From positions 186,001-250,000 of the forward strand of contig ML769392.1 in assembly GCA_009733575.1 (NCBI GenBank): a stretch of 64,000 bases of DNA, in the 5' to 3' direction. The position numbers and the translations under genes are program-made. The notes below the pieces were generated by a model that worked only from the letters and a program-made list of their open reading frames with translations, searched no databases and was not told where the DNA came from. Shown here one piece after another: positions 11,026 through 22,531 of the stretch (position 1 is the stretch's first letter; each line of letters opens with the position of its first letter). Source of the stretch: Gymnopus androsaceus JB14 (taxonomy: Eukaryota > Basidiomycota > Agaricomycetes > Agaricales > Omphalotaceae).

Positions 11026-13539
11026 TCATTGGACTACTTTGTGAATGGCCGATGAAGTAGCACTGACAATGTCCTTCGCAAGACCACCCAACGAATGGTG
11101 AGGCTTGACGTGTGGGCGACTGATGTCTTGCGAACTCGGAATTTTGGCCAAACGAGCAGCAGCAGCAGCAGGATCATATGGCCAATTGGCTTTCCTGTTG
11201 GAATAATCAGCGGATGTCAACACTACAGTCAACAAATATTACTCACATTTCTTCTTCGAGGGGCAAGAGCTTCCCAATAAGGTTAGGATGATCTCTTATA
11301 TCCTGTGCCAACTTTGGATAGAGCTTAGTTTGGTGTAACACACTTGGATGAATCTGATCGTCATAGTCAATATAGGCCAGTATGAACACTCAGTACCAAG
11401 ACCAACCGTTTCGTGCGTGATGGAGTTGTCCTCCGTGGGGAGAGGTCGTTGGCTTGTTATTTCCAGTGCGAAGATGCCTGTAGTAGGATCGTGCGGCGGT
11501 TGAGCTGAATCGAGAGGTCAGTAGCAGATAACGTCAAATCATTGATTTCACGGACCGCCCCCTAAAACAATGGTTTAGAAATGTAAGCTACAGGAAGTCG
11601 GAAACACATACAAGGAGCTATGGGTTCAGGAAGACTTCCCAGATACTCCATATCAACTGCAAGAATGTCGCCGATGTGCGCCTAAACTTGATGTCAATAG
11701 ACAGAAAATAACAAATCAATTAGCCTACGGACCACCATCCATGTCAGGGTAAGGTCAGCCAGATCGTGCTGCTTGTAGCCACCACCAATCTGCAAAATTC
11801 CAATAAGATACGTTTGAAAAGAGCTAATCACTCCTTACATCCGAATGGCAGCCTGTAAACCAGCACTGAAGGAACATCAGTATGAGAAATATGTGCATAC
11901 ACGAGATTTCCCAACTACCTGTCGTAGTATTTGACCTTTGCGTCGACCTTCTTCCTTTTGCTCAAACTTTGCGCACGTCTAGAAAGCTGGTCAGATTTCC
12001 ATCCCTGTGTGTATTTTCAAAAGCACTCTCACAAAATCAGATCTATCCTCGTTCAACGCAAGAGCCTGGTAAGCACGTTCAATATGCGGACCGAGCAACT
12101 TGTCCGGGAAGGAGTATAATCGTTGAAGCTTTGGTTTTTGCAAAGTCAGCTCTTCAGGCAATCCCAAGGTTCCTATTTTCTCTTTAATTCTGGCTCTATA
12201 AGCGGTCAAGTAAAAGATACATACCTACGGTATCGAACACTCCAACGCATCTAGATGACGGTCAGACAAAACCATAATAAATGCACAACCGAACAACTCA
12301 CTTGACAGAGAAAGTTTTGTCTTCCGCGTAAGCTCGACGAATACCAGGAGAGTCAGGGCTGTTCCATGGAGCCAGCTGAGCTTGAAGCGCCAGTTTCTCT
12401 GCAAAGGGTCCTCGTTAAAGTTGTACTTGAAAGCGACGAACGCTGAGCGTCTACCTTGCTCGTCCTTGGGTTTAGTAAGGTGCTGGTAAGCAATGAAGAT
12501 TCCAGCGAACGAGTCCATGTCTCTGCGATCGAGGATACCAATAGCACCCTGGCACAAAGAGTTACTTGAGAAACGATGCCGAACAAAGATTGCACGTACA
12601 ATGAACATCGCAATCATACGAGCCGTGTAGGCTCCTAGTGCTTCATTCAGTAACTCGAACATTGGGTTAATGAATGAGAAATACCTCTGGAAAATCCGAA
12701 AAGAAAAACCTGATTCCTTTCAGCACGCGGAGATTAGATGGATGGATCGGAAATACCTCGTCTCCAGGGTAGTAGTTAGCTAGAGGAAAGAAGGGAAGAA
12801 AACAGGATGAGTAAATGAGTGAAGGATGTGTTCGGGATGATCTTACTGGGCAATGAAAGCATAGGCTTCTTCAATTTTATCGCCTGTATATTGAGAGATC
12901 AGTTGTCTTCCTCGAGGAAGCATATAATGTGCGGCCAACCTAGCGTGTCTCCAGTCGTCCCTGTAATGCTCATTAGTGGCTATAACCCATAGAAAAGCAG
13001 AGAGCTCACCTTCAACATACTCGGCGTAAAAGTTGTTGGCGGAACCTGGTCTAAATCAGCATACATTCTACCGGGAAAAACTCAAAGGTAAGTACTTACC
13101 GATCCCACTCTGATAAAACACGATTTGAGGAGTAGGAGGATCTGTGCGATAGTCTTCGTGGTGAAGGGTGCGTGCAAGCCTCTTGAGGTTATACGGAATG
13201 TAAATGTCTTCTTCTTCGTCGAATAATGCATGACCTGCTCACCAATGCGTTTGTATACGATAGGCGATTTACTGTGGTAACACCTAGTACATCCAAGGTA
13301 AATGAATGTGCATCGGATGTCGCTGAATGATTACTAACCATCTGCCCAGGTCCTGGACAACATAATATAAGATATCATGTATTGAGAGCCCAAAGTAATA
13401 CTTACCCATCGCAGCACACAATTATTCGCTTCTTCACTCTCTTAGCCGGCGCGTAGGCCTGCGGTTCAGGCTCAGTCATGATGCGCTGCACGTTGGACGG
13501 TTGAAAGTCGGTGTCCCCGTTAAAGGTTCTTGCTTGCAT
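11026..13539 (-). CDS. DUF2235 alpha/beta-hydrolase domain protein
   Basis: Member of the DUF2235 family (related to the Tle1-type phospholipase catalytic domain), common in basidiomycetes and of unknown substrate. Seen in order: KKRIIVCCDGTWADG, YTNALRLARTLHHED, QIVFYQSGIG, GDKIEEAYAFIA, and the nucleophile elbow FLFGFSRGAYTAR (Gly-x-Ser-Arg-Gly). Then come ILDRRDMDSFAGIFIAY, VKCVGVFDTVG, LGLPEEL, HIERAYQALALNED, WFTGCHSDIGGGY and WPYDP near the end. I count about 22 exons, including one of 6 nt (11556-11561) and others of 14, 21 and 23 nt. One join near 12779 has one base too many for the phase. The start could be 13539 or the in-frame Met at 13479. A TATAAA lies near 13631-13636. Confidence 0.85.
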
Positions 13540-13897
13540 GATGCCGATAGAGGAAGCTGAGTGGGCGTGAACAGATGAAGAACAAGAATGATGGCAGAAA
13601 GAAGATACAATCAATCATGGCCATTGGCGTTTATATGCATTCAATTATGCGTTCATCACGCGCGTGGTGTAATAGTATCGAATACAGCTCAAGTACAGCT
13701 CTCCATTGCGGTCGGAGGCTTCGGAGGGAAAGAGATTCCGTTAGGCATTGCTGAGCACCGAGTATCTGGAAAGGGTACAGAGGATATCGATCAGATTGTA
13801 CAGGACGGGTTACTGTAAGCACCATTCCATATGTCGAGTTCAAGTCGGCAGAGCCGCAGATAATACCCGGGTATTACATTATATGTATACATGAAAA
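13540..13897. other. Intergenic, DUF2235 promoter side
   Basis: 358 bp between the NUS1 stop and the DUF2235 start, both genes on the minus strand. The minus strand has TATAAAC at about 13630-13636 and a CCAAT just beside it. No gene was recognised; open frames here lack conserved features. Confidence 0.5.
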
Positions 13898-15036
13898 CTA
13901 CTTTCCCAACCGCATTTCTGCAGTCGCGAATTGGTCGAGCGCCTCTCGAAACTCCCACTCAGTGAGGCTTGACGAAAGAAGGGATGAGCTGACATGTGAG
14001 GGCAGGAACCACATTAATCTGCCCTCATACTGCTTTCGGAATCTATTGCAACTAAATTATGACATTAGTCGGGGGCGAATAAGAGACAAGGACGAGCACG
14101 CACTAAATCTCTGTCAGGCGAATTTGCCACGGAGGGTATCCATGGAGCTCTATTGGTGATCTATGATATTTTGAGGGATGCACAGGTTGTATGATCATGA
14201 AGTCCGGAGGGGTCAGTCCGTTTTTGCCTAAGGAAATTCAGTTGCATGTTGAAACCGCCTAGAAAGAAAGTTACCCTCCAAGTGGCTTTCGAGATTGTTG
14301 ATCGAAAGCTTGAAAGTATCCTTGACAGCAAGTTTGGAATTTCGACGCGCTGACCTGGCTATTGAGCGTGATATGGCAGCAATGGACGGCTTTGAGGATT
14401 CCCGTGTCAATACGTGAAGAGTTAACGGCTGATTTTTGTTGGAAGCTGCGAACGGGGTGTTAGCTTGGAGAACAAGTGAGCAACTTGAAACGCGTAATAC
14501 CGTTCTTTCGAGGGGAAATATGCAAGGTAAGGAACGGTTTATGTTCAAGAGAATCATCTTGAGGCGATAACGGCCTGGATTCAGCATAATCTGACAAGGG
14601 AGGCGTAGGAGGATAATGTATCCGTCTTCGGTCGACTTCAGAATCTTTCGACAGCGCATCGGGAGTTGCAATGTTTCTTAACAGCCCCACGTTGTTTAGA
14701 ATGATTCCTGTAGTTGTATTAAATGAATAAAGAAACCTATACGATGAGATGTGTAAACTCACCTTCGGCGTCATATACCGACAACTCCTGTATACCGACT
14801 TGCTGGCACCAACTAATAGAATTTTGTATGCTCTCTATTATGCAGTGTTCAATGGTCCGCTCGTCAAATTCGGCATCTGGCACGAAAAGAATGGCAAGGT
14901 GTCTCGGTATACGTCTGCGCGTAGCCTTGAGTGCTGAGGGAGTTCGTCTGGTAAGATGCCTGAAAAGCGAGATTGAAGCAATAACGAGCGAGTATATAGC
15001 ATGCAGCAAGGCCAGGAAAGGGTAAGCCAGTACCAT
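13898..15036 (-). CDS. NUS1: NUS1/NgBR cis-prenyltransferase regulatory subunit
   Basis: Non-catalytic subunit of dehydrodolichyl diphosphate synthase at the ER, required for dolichol synthesis and so for protein glycosylation. Five exons: 14763-15036, 14501-14707, 14275-14445, 14104-14227 and 13898-14051. The N terminus is hydrophobic (LALLHAIYSLVIASISLF) as expected for ER anchoring. Then follow HLAILFVPDAEFDE, ISWCQQVGIQELSVYDAEG, SSKPSIAAISRSIA, and PPDFMIIQP with GYPPWQIRLTEIY. The protein ends in AEMRLGK, matching the C-terminal RxG motif known to be needed for activity of the NgBR-type complex. A Ser/Pro-rich insert sits in exon 2. Confidence 0.9.
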
Positions 15037-15179
15037 CTCTCTAGAACCACGTCGTTGTGGAAAGTATCAAAAGTTAGGACGCGCGCTAATATTAGGATTC
15101 ACGAATCACGAAATATAATAAATACGTGGCATGTCCGTTGCAGAGTATTATACACTTCTGAGCTATCATTATTCCATGA

Positions 15180-16200
15180 CTATCTAAGGTCGGGCTCCTC
15201 CTGAATTCCCTTCTTAATTTTAAGAAGGATGTTCGTCTTCCAATTATCCAGCTTTGTGACCTGATCAAACTCGACTACCGCACCAGTAAAACTTTCGGGG
15301 TCACCAGCTTGAACGGCTTCGATAAGAGCGTTGACAAACTTGGCTTCCCGAGTGGATGCAAATGTCGCGTCCTGGGTGCAATATTTCTGCATATTTCGCC
15401 TTGCAGTTACAGGATCCTGAAAGATTGCACATCAGCAACAGGGTCCGGATCAAATTGGACACGCCTACATTCATGGCTAATGCACAAAGGCCAGCTCTCA
15501 ACCAGTAGTCTTTTACACTGTATTTGGTTAGAGCAGATGTAAGAGAATGGTCCGCGACCTGTTCATAACGAGAAATGGCCTGCGGGAACTCGTCAATCTC
15601 GGCGTGAAGGTCGGCAGCGTCTTTATAGCATGCATTCGCAGTCCTGGAATTATCGTTACATGTAAATCTCAGAATAGAATGTATGAAAAGACTTACGCCG
15701 CAGCATCTTCTTGTGCATACCAATCTCCTGCTCTCTCGTAGCTCTCGCATGCTTTCCGAATGTCCTGAGATTCCTGTAGATAGATCTGACCGATTTCCTT
15801 CTCCCTATCGGCAGCCTGTCTAAATCGACCACCCTTTGTGAGATGTACGATGGTCTGAGTCAATGCCTGAATTGCCACTGAGAAATGATTAGTTTAGCCA
15901 CAGCAGGCGCAATAAAGACATACAATTTGGGAAGCCTCTCTTGTATGCTTTGGCAGCATTCCACCAAGCATTAGCAGCCTCGTTGGTTTCCTTGCATTGC
16001 TCTCTGCATTCTGCTTCCCTCGCGAAACAGTCTCCTGCCTCTTTGAAAAGTTTCTCGAGTTTGAACGAATTAGCAGCCTGCTGATAAAGATCGCCTGCTT
16101 CCTCGAATTTGGTTGAGGACGAAGAGAACCAGCCAGAAGTCGAATTGGCCTTCTTGTCCGCTTTCTCTAGCAGAACTTGGGCTGGTGATTTAGAGGGCAT
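15180..16200 (-). CDS. SEC17: Alpha-SNAP (Sec17)
   Basis: SNARE-disassembly adaptor that recruits NSF/Sec18 to cis-SNARE complexes. Four exons (15924-16200, 15697-15877, 15469-15643, 15180-15416) give 289 residues, the normal length. TPR-like helices are clear: FEEAGDLYQQAANSFKL, AGDCFAREAECREQ, SYERAGDWYAQEDA and AADLHAEIDEFPQAI. The C terminus DNWKTNILLKIKKGIQ is the conserved NSF-activating tail with its double leucine. It is divergent from the phosphoacetylglucosamine mutase gene, 133 bp between start codons. Confidence 0.95.
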
Positions 16201-16333
16201 GGAGGTCAGAAGACAAAGGTAGAGATTATGTCATGTCATGTCATGACGACAGCTTCTTCTAGCGTGCGCCAGAAGCGCTCGTATATAAACACCGCTCTCG
16301 CTCAGTGCCACGAAATCAATCTCGACTTCCACA
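16201..16333. promoter_or_regulatory. Compact bidirectional promoter SEC17 / PCM1
   Basis: 133 bp between two divergent start codons. On the plus strand at about 16233-16247 it carries three direct copies of GTCAT, ending in the palindrome GTCATGAC, and a TATATAAA-like stretch at about 16280-16287 facing the mutase gene. It is a candidate shared control site; binding factor unknown. Confidence 0.5.
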
Positions 16334-18248
16334 ATGTCCTCTGCTCTTCCTGTTGAATCGATCAAATCGCTCAGCGATCAGCACCCTAAACCATCGGACC
16401 TTCACTTCCAATATGGTACTGCTGGCTTCAGAACAATGTATGTCTTCCAGCCTGCTAAACGACGCGCTTAACTCCAACCCAAATCTAGTGCAAATACTCT
16501 CGACTCGGTGTTGTTCAGAGTTGGTATTATCGCAGCTTTGAGGAGTAAGAGGCTCGATGGTAGAACGATCGGTGTTATGGTCACTGCTTCGCATAACCCA
16601 GAGCCGGCAAGTTCTTACGATGTGTCAGTTGATCATCTCAAATTTACCATTTTCAACAGGACAATGGTGTCAAACTCGTAGATCCCCGAGGAGAAATGCT
16701 AGAAGCTTCTTGGGAAGTTCACGCCACCGCAATATCCAATGCGCCTACCTCAGATGCTCTCATCGAGGTACTCCAATCTCTGGTCCAGACAGCCAAAATC
16801 GATCTATCTAAACCCGCCAATGTAGTCTACGCTCGAGACACGCGTCCTTCAGGGCCTGCTCTTGTTGCTGCCTTAGAAGACGGCTTCAAAGCTATGGGGG
16901 CCACAGCAAGAGACGCCGGCGTAACCACCACCCCCATCCTTCATTACTTTGTCAAGGCGATCAACACGAAGGGAACCAAGTATAGCTACGGTGATGATTC
17001 TGAAGAAGGCTACTTTCAAAAACTTAGCAACGCTTACAAAAAGCTTGTTGTGCGTAGAAATCTTTCGAATTGATTCATACTGTACTGACAATCTACCATT
17101 AGGCTGGAAAAACTCCTCAGCCGCCCTTGATCGTCGATTGCGCAAATGGAGTAGGAGCGTTAGCTGGTGAAAATCTCAAAGGGTATCTTGGAGATGCGTT
17201 GCAGCTAATTTTGGAGAATACATCGACTACCACACCAGGCGCGTTGAATAATGCCTGTGGTGCGGATTACGTGAAAACTTCCCAAAAGCTCCCCCCTTCG
17301 TTGGCCAACATTCTTCAGCCAGGACAACGCGGTTGCAGTCTTGACGGAGACGCAGATCGCCTGATTTACTTCTATCTCGATGACCGTGGTGTTTTCCATA
17401 TGTTGGACGGTGATAAAATCGCTGCACTAGTCGCTGCGTTCATTGTAGAGCTTGTCAAGGTCGCCGGCCTCGAAGATCAGATAAAAGTCGGCGTTGTACA
17501 AACGGCATACGCCAACGGTGCATCCACGAAATATCTGGCAGAGGTACGCGCTCTCCTTGACCTCTTTTATCATCTTTTAATCTAGTCATAGCGCCTTCCA
17601 GTGAAATGCGTTTCTACGGGTGTCAAGCACTTGCACCATGCCGCTGAACGGTACAACGTTGGTGTCTACTTTGAGGCAAATGGTCACGGAACCGTGTTAT
17701 TTTCGCAGCCGACTATAGATACGCTAGCGGAGTATCAGCCCTCGACACCTGCTCAGTCTAGAGCTGTTGAACATTTGGTTAGCTTGACCGAGCTCATTAA
17801 TCAGACTGTTGGCGATGCACTCTCGGACATGCTCTTTGTCGAAGTCGTCCTTTCGCACAAGTCGTACAACGGAGAGGAATGGGATTCCTTATATGTTGAT
17901 CTCCCCAATCGTCTCGCCAAAGTTTCCGTTCCGAACAGAAATGCATTCAAGACAGAGGATGCTGAGCGTCGATTGGTCTCCCCTGACGGTCTTCAATCCA
18001 AGATTGATGACCTAGTCAACAGGTATCAAGGTGGACGTTCATTTGTTCGCCCAAGTGGAACGGAAGATGTAGTCAGAGTTTATGCTGAAGCGGCACTTAG
18101 GGCTCAAGCCGACGGTGAGTTTTTCGTGAATGCCGAAAGTCTTTTTTGTAATTGATATCTTCTCTCAGAGCTTGCCATGCGCGTCGCTGGCTTGGTTTAC
18201 GACGAAGCTGGAGGAGATCCTGCTAGCCGTCCCAAAGAATTTTTGTAA
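16334..18248 (+). CDS. PCM1: Phosphoacetylglucosamine mutase
   Basis: Converts GlcNAc-6-P to GlcNAc-1-P for UDP-GlcNAc, used in chitin and glycans. Six exons: 16334-16437, 16489-16606, 16660-17049, 17103-17543, 17592-18114 and 18169-18248. All alpha-phosphohexomutase motifs are visible: the phosphoserine loop [12 protein letters not shown], the metal loop SLDGDADR, the sugar-binding loop EANGHGT, and the phosphate loop [14 protein letters not shown]. Intron 2 (16607-16659) begins with GCAAGT. No GT donor restores the conserved HNPEPDNG, so it is read as a GC-AG intron. The frame is intact. Confidence 0.95.
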
Positions 18249-18606
18249 CTTAATAGGAGAAGAGCCAGAAGTTTGTGATCTTTTTGTAATATAGAATAAG
18301 ATGGGCCCGCTACATGTACTCGACTTGCTGCTTGTAATTTCGTTTGTTAATAGACATCGTTGTCATCCTCCGTCGTGCCATTAGTTGACATCCGGCCGTG
18401 CTAAGTAATGTATAGACCACCCATATTCGGGTTGTACTTTGATCATAACCCCATATCGCCGTAAGGGGCGGCTATAATTTATGAGCGCCATTTTAACCTT
18501 CAATGATGCCATGCTACGTTCCGAGTCACTTCTTCATTCTCTGACATCCGCAACGCACCAGTGAAAGAATTGCAAGACCTTGATCTCCTTCTCTCCTACA
18601 GCTCGA
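18249..18606. other. Intergenic, PCM1 3' side / DUG3 promoter
   Basis: 358 bp between two genes on the plus strand. No conserved coding sequence, repeat or recognisable element seen. Confidence 0.5.
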
Positions 18607-20179
18607 ATGTGTCGCTTTGTCGTTTACAAGGGAACGTCCCCAGTGGAATTGTCGCATGTAGAAACATCGTCTCGCTTGGGTTAACTGAATCCTGAAACAA
18701 ACACTGTCAGCTTCTTACTCGACCATGCCATTCGATTATCAACCAAGCATTTGACTCGCGTCTTCGTCTTGATCGTCGTAGACCTATGAACGGTGATGGA
18801 TTTGGTGTAGGTGAGCTTTGCGGCGCCAGGAAGTCATATTGTCGGATGATAATATCTTTGCAGGATGGTATGATTCTGTTTACAACGAAGAGTCATCTCA
18901 GCCTTGTATATTCACCTCTATTACTCCGGTCTGTATAACCTTTCATTTGTTTTGGGTAGTACTTATATTTACCTCTAGGCATGGAATAATGCGAATCTTG
19001 TTCGGCTTGCTGAAAAAATCAAATCCCCGCTAGTCTTGTGCGTCCCAATTGTTCACCGTAAGAAACATTACTGACCTGTGTGTAGTGGTCATGTCCGAGC
19101 AACTACAGCAGGTTCACTCTCTCTAGATAATTGTCATCCATTTGTACACGGAAGACTTATGGTGCGAGGCTTGTTTTAGACCTGATATGCAATTAACTTT
19201 AGTTTCAAGTTCATGCATAATGGAGGAATCGCGGAATTCCATGTTATCAAGAGAAGGCTGCAAGCAGATTTGCCCGACGTCGCTTTCAACGCAGTGCAGG
19301 GGAATACAGGTATGGAGGTCGGTCATTTGAAATTAAAAAAAGATTAAGCATATCCTTAGACTCTGAATGGGCTTTTGCGTTGTTCTTGTCAAAGGTTCGA
19401 CGAGCTATACGTGAATATTTGGTCGATCTAACACATTGTCTAAAGCTACCTGATCCGAGTGCAAAATCGTTTACAACAGCTATCCTACGGGATGCAATGT
19501 CAAAAACTATAGCATCTTTGAACCAGTTCGCAGAAGAAGCGGGAATAACAGAAGTAAATCATCCCCCAGAAGTATCATGTCCAACTATTTTGACATCTTT
19601 CTTCAGCCTAGTCTGATGAACTTCTGTGTCACCGATGGGGAAACAGTTATTGCCACCCGCTATGTATCGTCCAAGACAGACGAAGCGGCGTCGCTGGTGG
19701 GTATTTTCTTTTGAGTATTGCTGGTCCCGTTGAACAACTTTTTGCCTGCTACAGTGGTTCTCCTCAGGGACAACTTTCAGTGAGTTCGGCGGAGGAGGTC
19801 ATTACAAGATGTCAAAAGCCGACAAACGAGAAAGCATCATCATGGTAATTTGCGTTGTCTTTAGCTCTATATAATCACTAACGCGTTGTACTTGTAAAGA
19901 TTGCGAGTGAACCTCTTACATTCGAGAGAGGTATGCTTTCCTTCGCATTCTGAAGTCCATTGAACTAAGCTCTATGCGTTCGTAGCTGATTGGATGGAAA
20001 TCAAAACGAACAACATGGTCGTGGTTACACCAAAAATGAATCTTCTTCAGATACCCATTGTGGACAAGTTCTACGTTTCGCCTTCGGACCCAGCTTCTCA
20101 GAACCGTACGACACACTTTGCGAGGGATAAAGGTTTACTAGTTCCGCGTGGAATTGAGGCTTTGGATGAAGCGGAGTAG
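18607..20179 (+). CDS. DUG3: DUG3-type class II glutamine amidotransferase
   Basis: Homologue of Dug3, the amidotransferase-like partner in the Dug2-Dug3 glutathione-degrading complex. The protein starts MCRFVVYKG, so removal of Met would expose the N-terminal nucleophile Cys typical of Ntn amidotransferases. Next come DRRRPMNGDGFGVGWYD, FGHVRATTAG, the FMHNGGIAEF loop and GNTDSEWAFALF. The distal part has TRYVSSKTDEAASL, WFSSGT and VVVTPKMNLLQIPI. About ten short exons, all GT-AG. A 51-bp stretch at about 19396-19446 could be exon or intron, because it is a multiple of three and bounded by GT and AG with a good CTAAC branch site. Confidence 0.88.
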
Positions 20180-20439
20180 TGATTTAAAATTCTTTGCGAT
20201 ACGCGTACTGTACTGTACTTATATTATATTTATTCGCTCGCTGTGGCTTGTCGCTCGCGCGCGCTTATTTTAGCGCGTGCGCCCTGCAACGTCATTTGAA
20301 ATTTGAATCCTATAACGCGAACCTCATGGTCCTTTGTGGCTGGTTTAGGTAGCCTTCGCCTTTCTTCTATTCACGGCGCCCGCAGTTCTATCAAGTAGAA
20401 CAAAAGCTCGCTCATCTCAACGGCATCTGAACGTCCTCG

Positions 20440-21785
20440 ATGTCTAGCCTTTTTCTATGGAGAGCTGTTTCGAGCACAGCTAGGTGAGTACTTGTCCGCT
20501 TTGTAAAAAATTCAAGCTGATTTTTCATCCTTCAAGATCAATAACAGTAGCTCAGATCTTGCTATTCCTCCCTCTGACCCTCTCCACCCTCTCCACTCCT
20601 GCATTTCTCCTTCTCTCTCTTACCCTTGCTGTCCATGCATTGATACATGGAACAATGGTCTTTTTTTGGGGATCACCGTCTTTGTCCCTTCTCCAAGTTG
20701 GAATCCATCCTGTTGCCCTTCTCGTTTGCTTCAATGTCTTTTCTTCCTCGGTCAATCCGTGGATTCTGGCAGCAACGCGCTGGTGGGGAAACATTTTAAC
20801 GTTCTCCGGACCATTCTTTATCATTCTTGAAGGAATGTCGAGCTTGATAGTAGCGCAAAAGTTGGGCCAAGAAGGGAAGAAATTGATAGAACAAGGCGAC
20901 TCTGAGGTCTACCAGTTCTCACTTTTGGTCGCCTCTGCGGTTGCTTATGTGACATCAGCTTGGTGGATCGTCGTTGTGAGATTGAATATTTTCATCGTGT
21001 TGATCTTGTTTTCTTAACTGTCCCCAAGGCATACCCAGCAGCAGCATCCTCTCCACTTTCGTCTACGCTCCTCGGCGTCGCGCTTACTGCTCTAGTGTTT
21101 CTTACGTTTATCGGGTTCGTCTTAAGAAGGACCAATATCATCGAGTCTTCCGCTCTTAGTCTATTCGTTGCGTACAATGTCTGGCTTTGCGGAGGTTTTG
21201 CGGAGAACCCAGTCACTTTCCTAGAGGCTGCATCTTCATAGTGCGTTTCCATTATTACTGCTGATTTGCCATCTAACAGCTTTATAGTCTTCCCCTAATT
21301 GGAAACCTGAAGCCACATTTCGAGGCGCTGGTCAACTTTGTGACCAACACCTTGCCCAAGCCAGTCTTAATCACTCTCCTGTATCGCCTAACCATATTAC
21401 ATGTTGCATCTCGAATCCTACCGACCATTGGTGCAGATAGCTGGGAGTCTGAATCCGGTGTAGACTATCGTTGGGAAGATCGACCTGTAAGAGCATGTCA
21501 CTATCAAACTTATATATTCTCACTTTTGTTCTCGCACAGACGTCTACTTTGACTCGTATCCTATTAACGTATCGGCAACTTTTGTTCGTGACAGTATACT
21601 CACACCTCCTATGTAAGTGCTGGTGGAGTTGATCTTTTCTGTGCTGATTATGTCCTTCAGTGCTCGACCACTCATCTCAAGTGTGGTGGAGATGGATATT
21701 GATCTTCTTCACGCTCATTATGTGGGGATTAGAATTGACAGTCAGTGCAGACGATGATGTTGTCAAGGACTGGAAAGTAGAGTAA
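20440..21785 (+). CDS. ICE2: ICE2-like cortical ER membrane protein
   Basis: Multi-span ER membrane protein of the ICE2 family, linked in yeast to ER inheritance and lipid supply. Exons start at 20440, 20537, 21029, about 21288, about 21541 and about 21661. The sequence is mostly hydrophobic helices. Family resemblance lies in GPFFIILEGMSSLIVAQKLG, NIIESSALSLFVAYNVW, LLYRLTILHVASRILP and a final helix WRWILIFFTLIMWGLEL. The predicted length of about 350 residues is shorter than the yeast protein. Its stop lies 22 bp from the stop of the convergent MOCS2B gene. Confidence 0.75.
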
Positions 21786-21807
21786 ATTATGTTCTACACC
21801 CACCACA

Positions 21808-22475
21808 TCATGCGTTTGCCTTCCATTCTGCCTCACTCTCATCTTCGCCCTCGTAATACTCTCTCTTCCATATCTGTGCTTTACGTTTCACCTCCTCGAG
21901 GATGAATTCACAAGCAAGGAACGCTTCCTTGCGGTGAGGAGATGATACCGCGATAACTGTGATACTCTGGTAAGCAGTATTTGCGTGGTAGGGCCTCAAG
22001 TTGGCTTACCTATCGATGGCTCACCGATCTTCACTGTACCGATTCTGTGGTGGAGAGCTACTCGAAGGAGGGGTTTCTCTTGTGATGGAACCTGGTGTTC
22101 CGAGCGAAATATATTGTTTTGCGCCTCGCTCACAATCTTGGTGAAGGTGTTGAGTGCGAGTTTCGTGTATGCTATGGATATTATCTAGGCCTGATCTACT
22201 AAGCTTTCACAAAATTTACCTTGGTATTCCAGTTTATTTACAGCTCTGCCTTGGAATGAATCTCGTGTCGTTCCTAAACAATCAAAACATTGATACAAAG
22301 CGTTGAGGTTGAACTTGAAAGTAGAAGTACCGATGAAAATTGTGGAAGCCCCGCAACGGTCATCTGCAACCTGTTTCATGATAGTCTCTATCGAGTCTAG
22401 CTCATTTGAGATTGAACAAACTGCGCCAGGAAGCTCAATGGAACCTGGAACGGATGCACTGGGAGCTAGTGACAT
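21808..22475 (-). CDS. MOCS2B: Molybdopterin synthase large subunit (MoaE/MOCS2B)
   Basis: Catalytic subunit that, with the thiocarboxylated small subunit, inserts the dithiolene sulfurs during molybdenum cofactor synthesis in the cytosol. Four exons. Conserved parts are DRCGASTIFIGTTRD, VNKLEYQAYTKLAL, VALHHRIGTVKIGEPS, VIAVSSPHRKEAF, and the catalytic lysine segment VKRKAQIWKREYY. It is divergent from the pseudouridine gene (56 bp between start codons) and convergent with ICE2. Confidence 0.92.
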
Positions 22476-22531
22476 GACGGACTCAGAACACGCGTAGGTT
22501 TCTCACGCTTCGCGCTTCTTTAGCTTCTACG

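Noticed and set aside
13180..13345. Single 105-bp intron in the DUF2235 gene giving GHALFDEEED
   Set aside because: Two introns of 55 and 61 bp around a 41-nt exon give the family motif YTNxLxLARxxxHED, which fits much better.
13588..14159. Plus-strand frames in the DUF2235/NUS1 gap and over NUS1
   Set aside because: No conserved motif. The right part is antisense to the last NUS1 exons.
20255..20285. GC-rich inverted repeat (GCGCGC to GCGCGT) as a terminator
   Set aside because: Sits 80 bp after the DUG3 stop, but hairpin terminators do not apply to nuclear genes. Probably chance in a CpG-rich patch.
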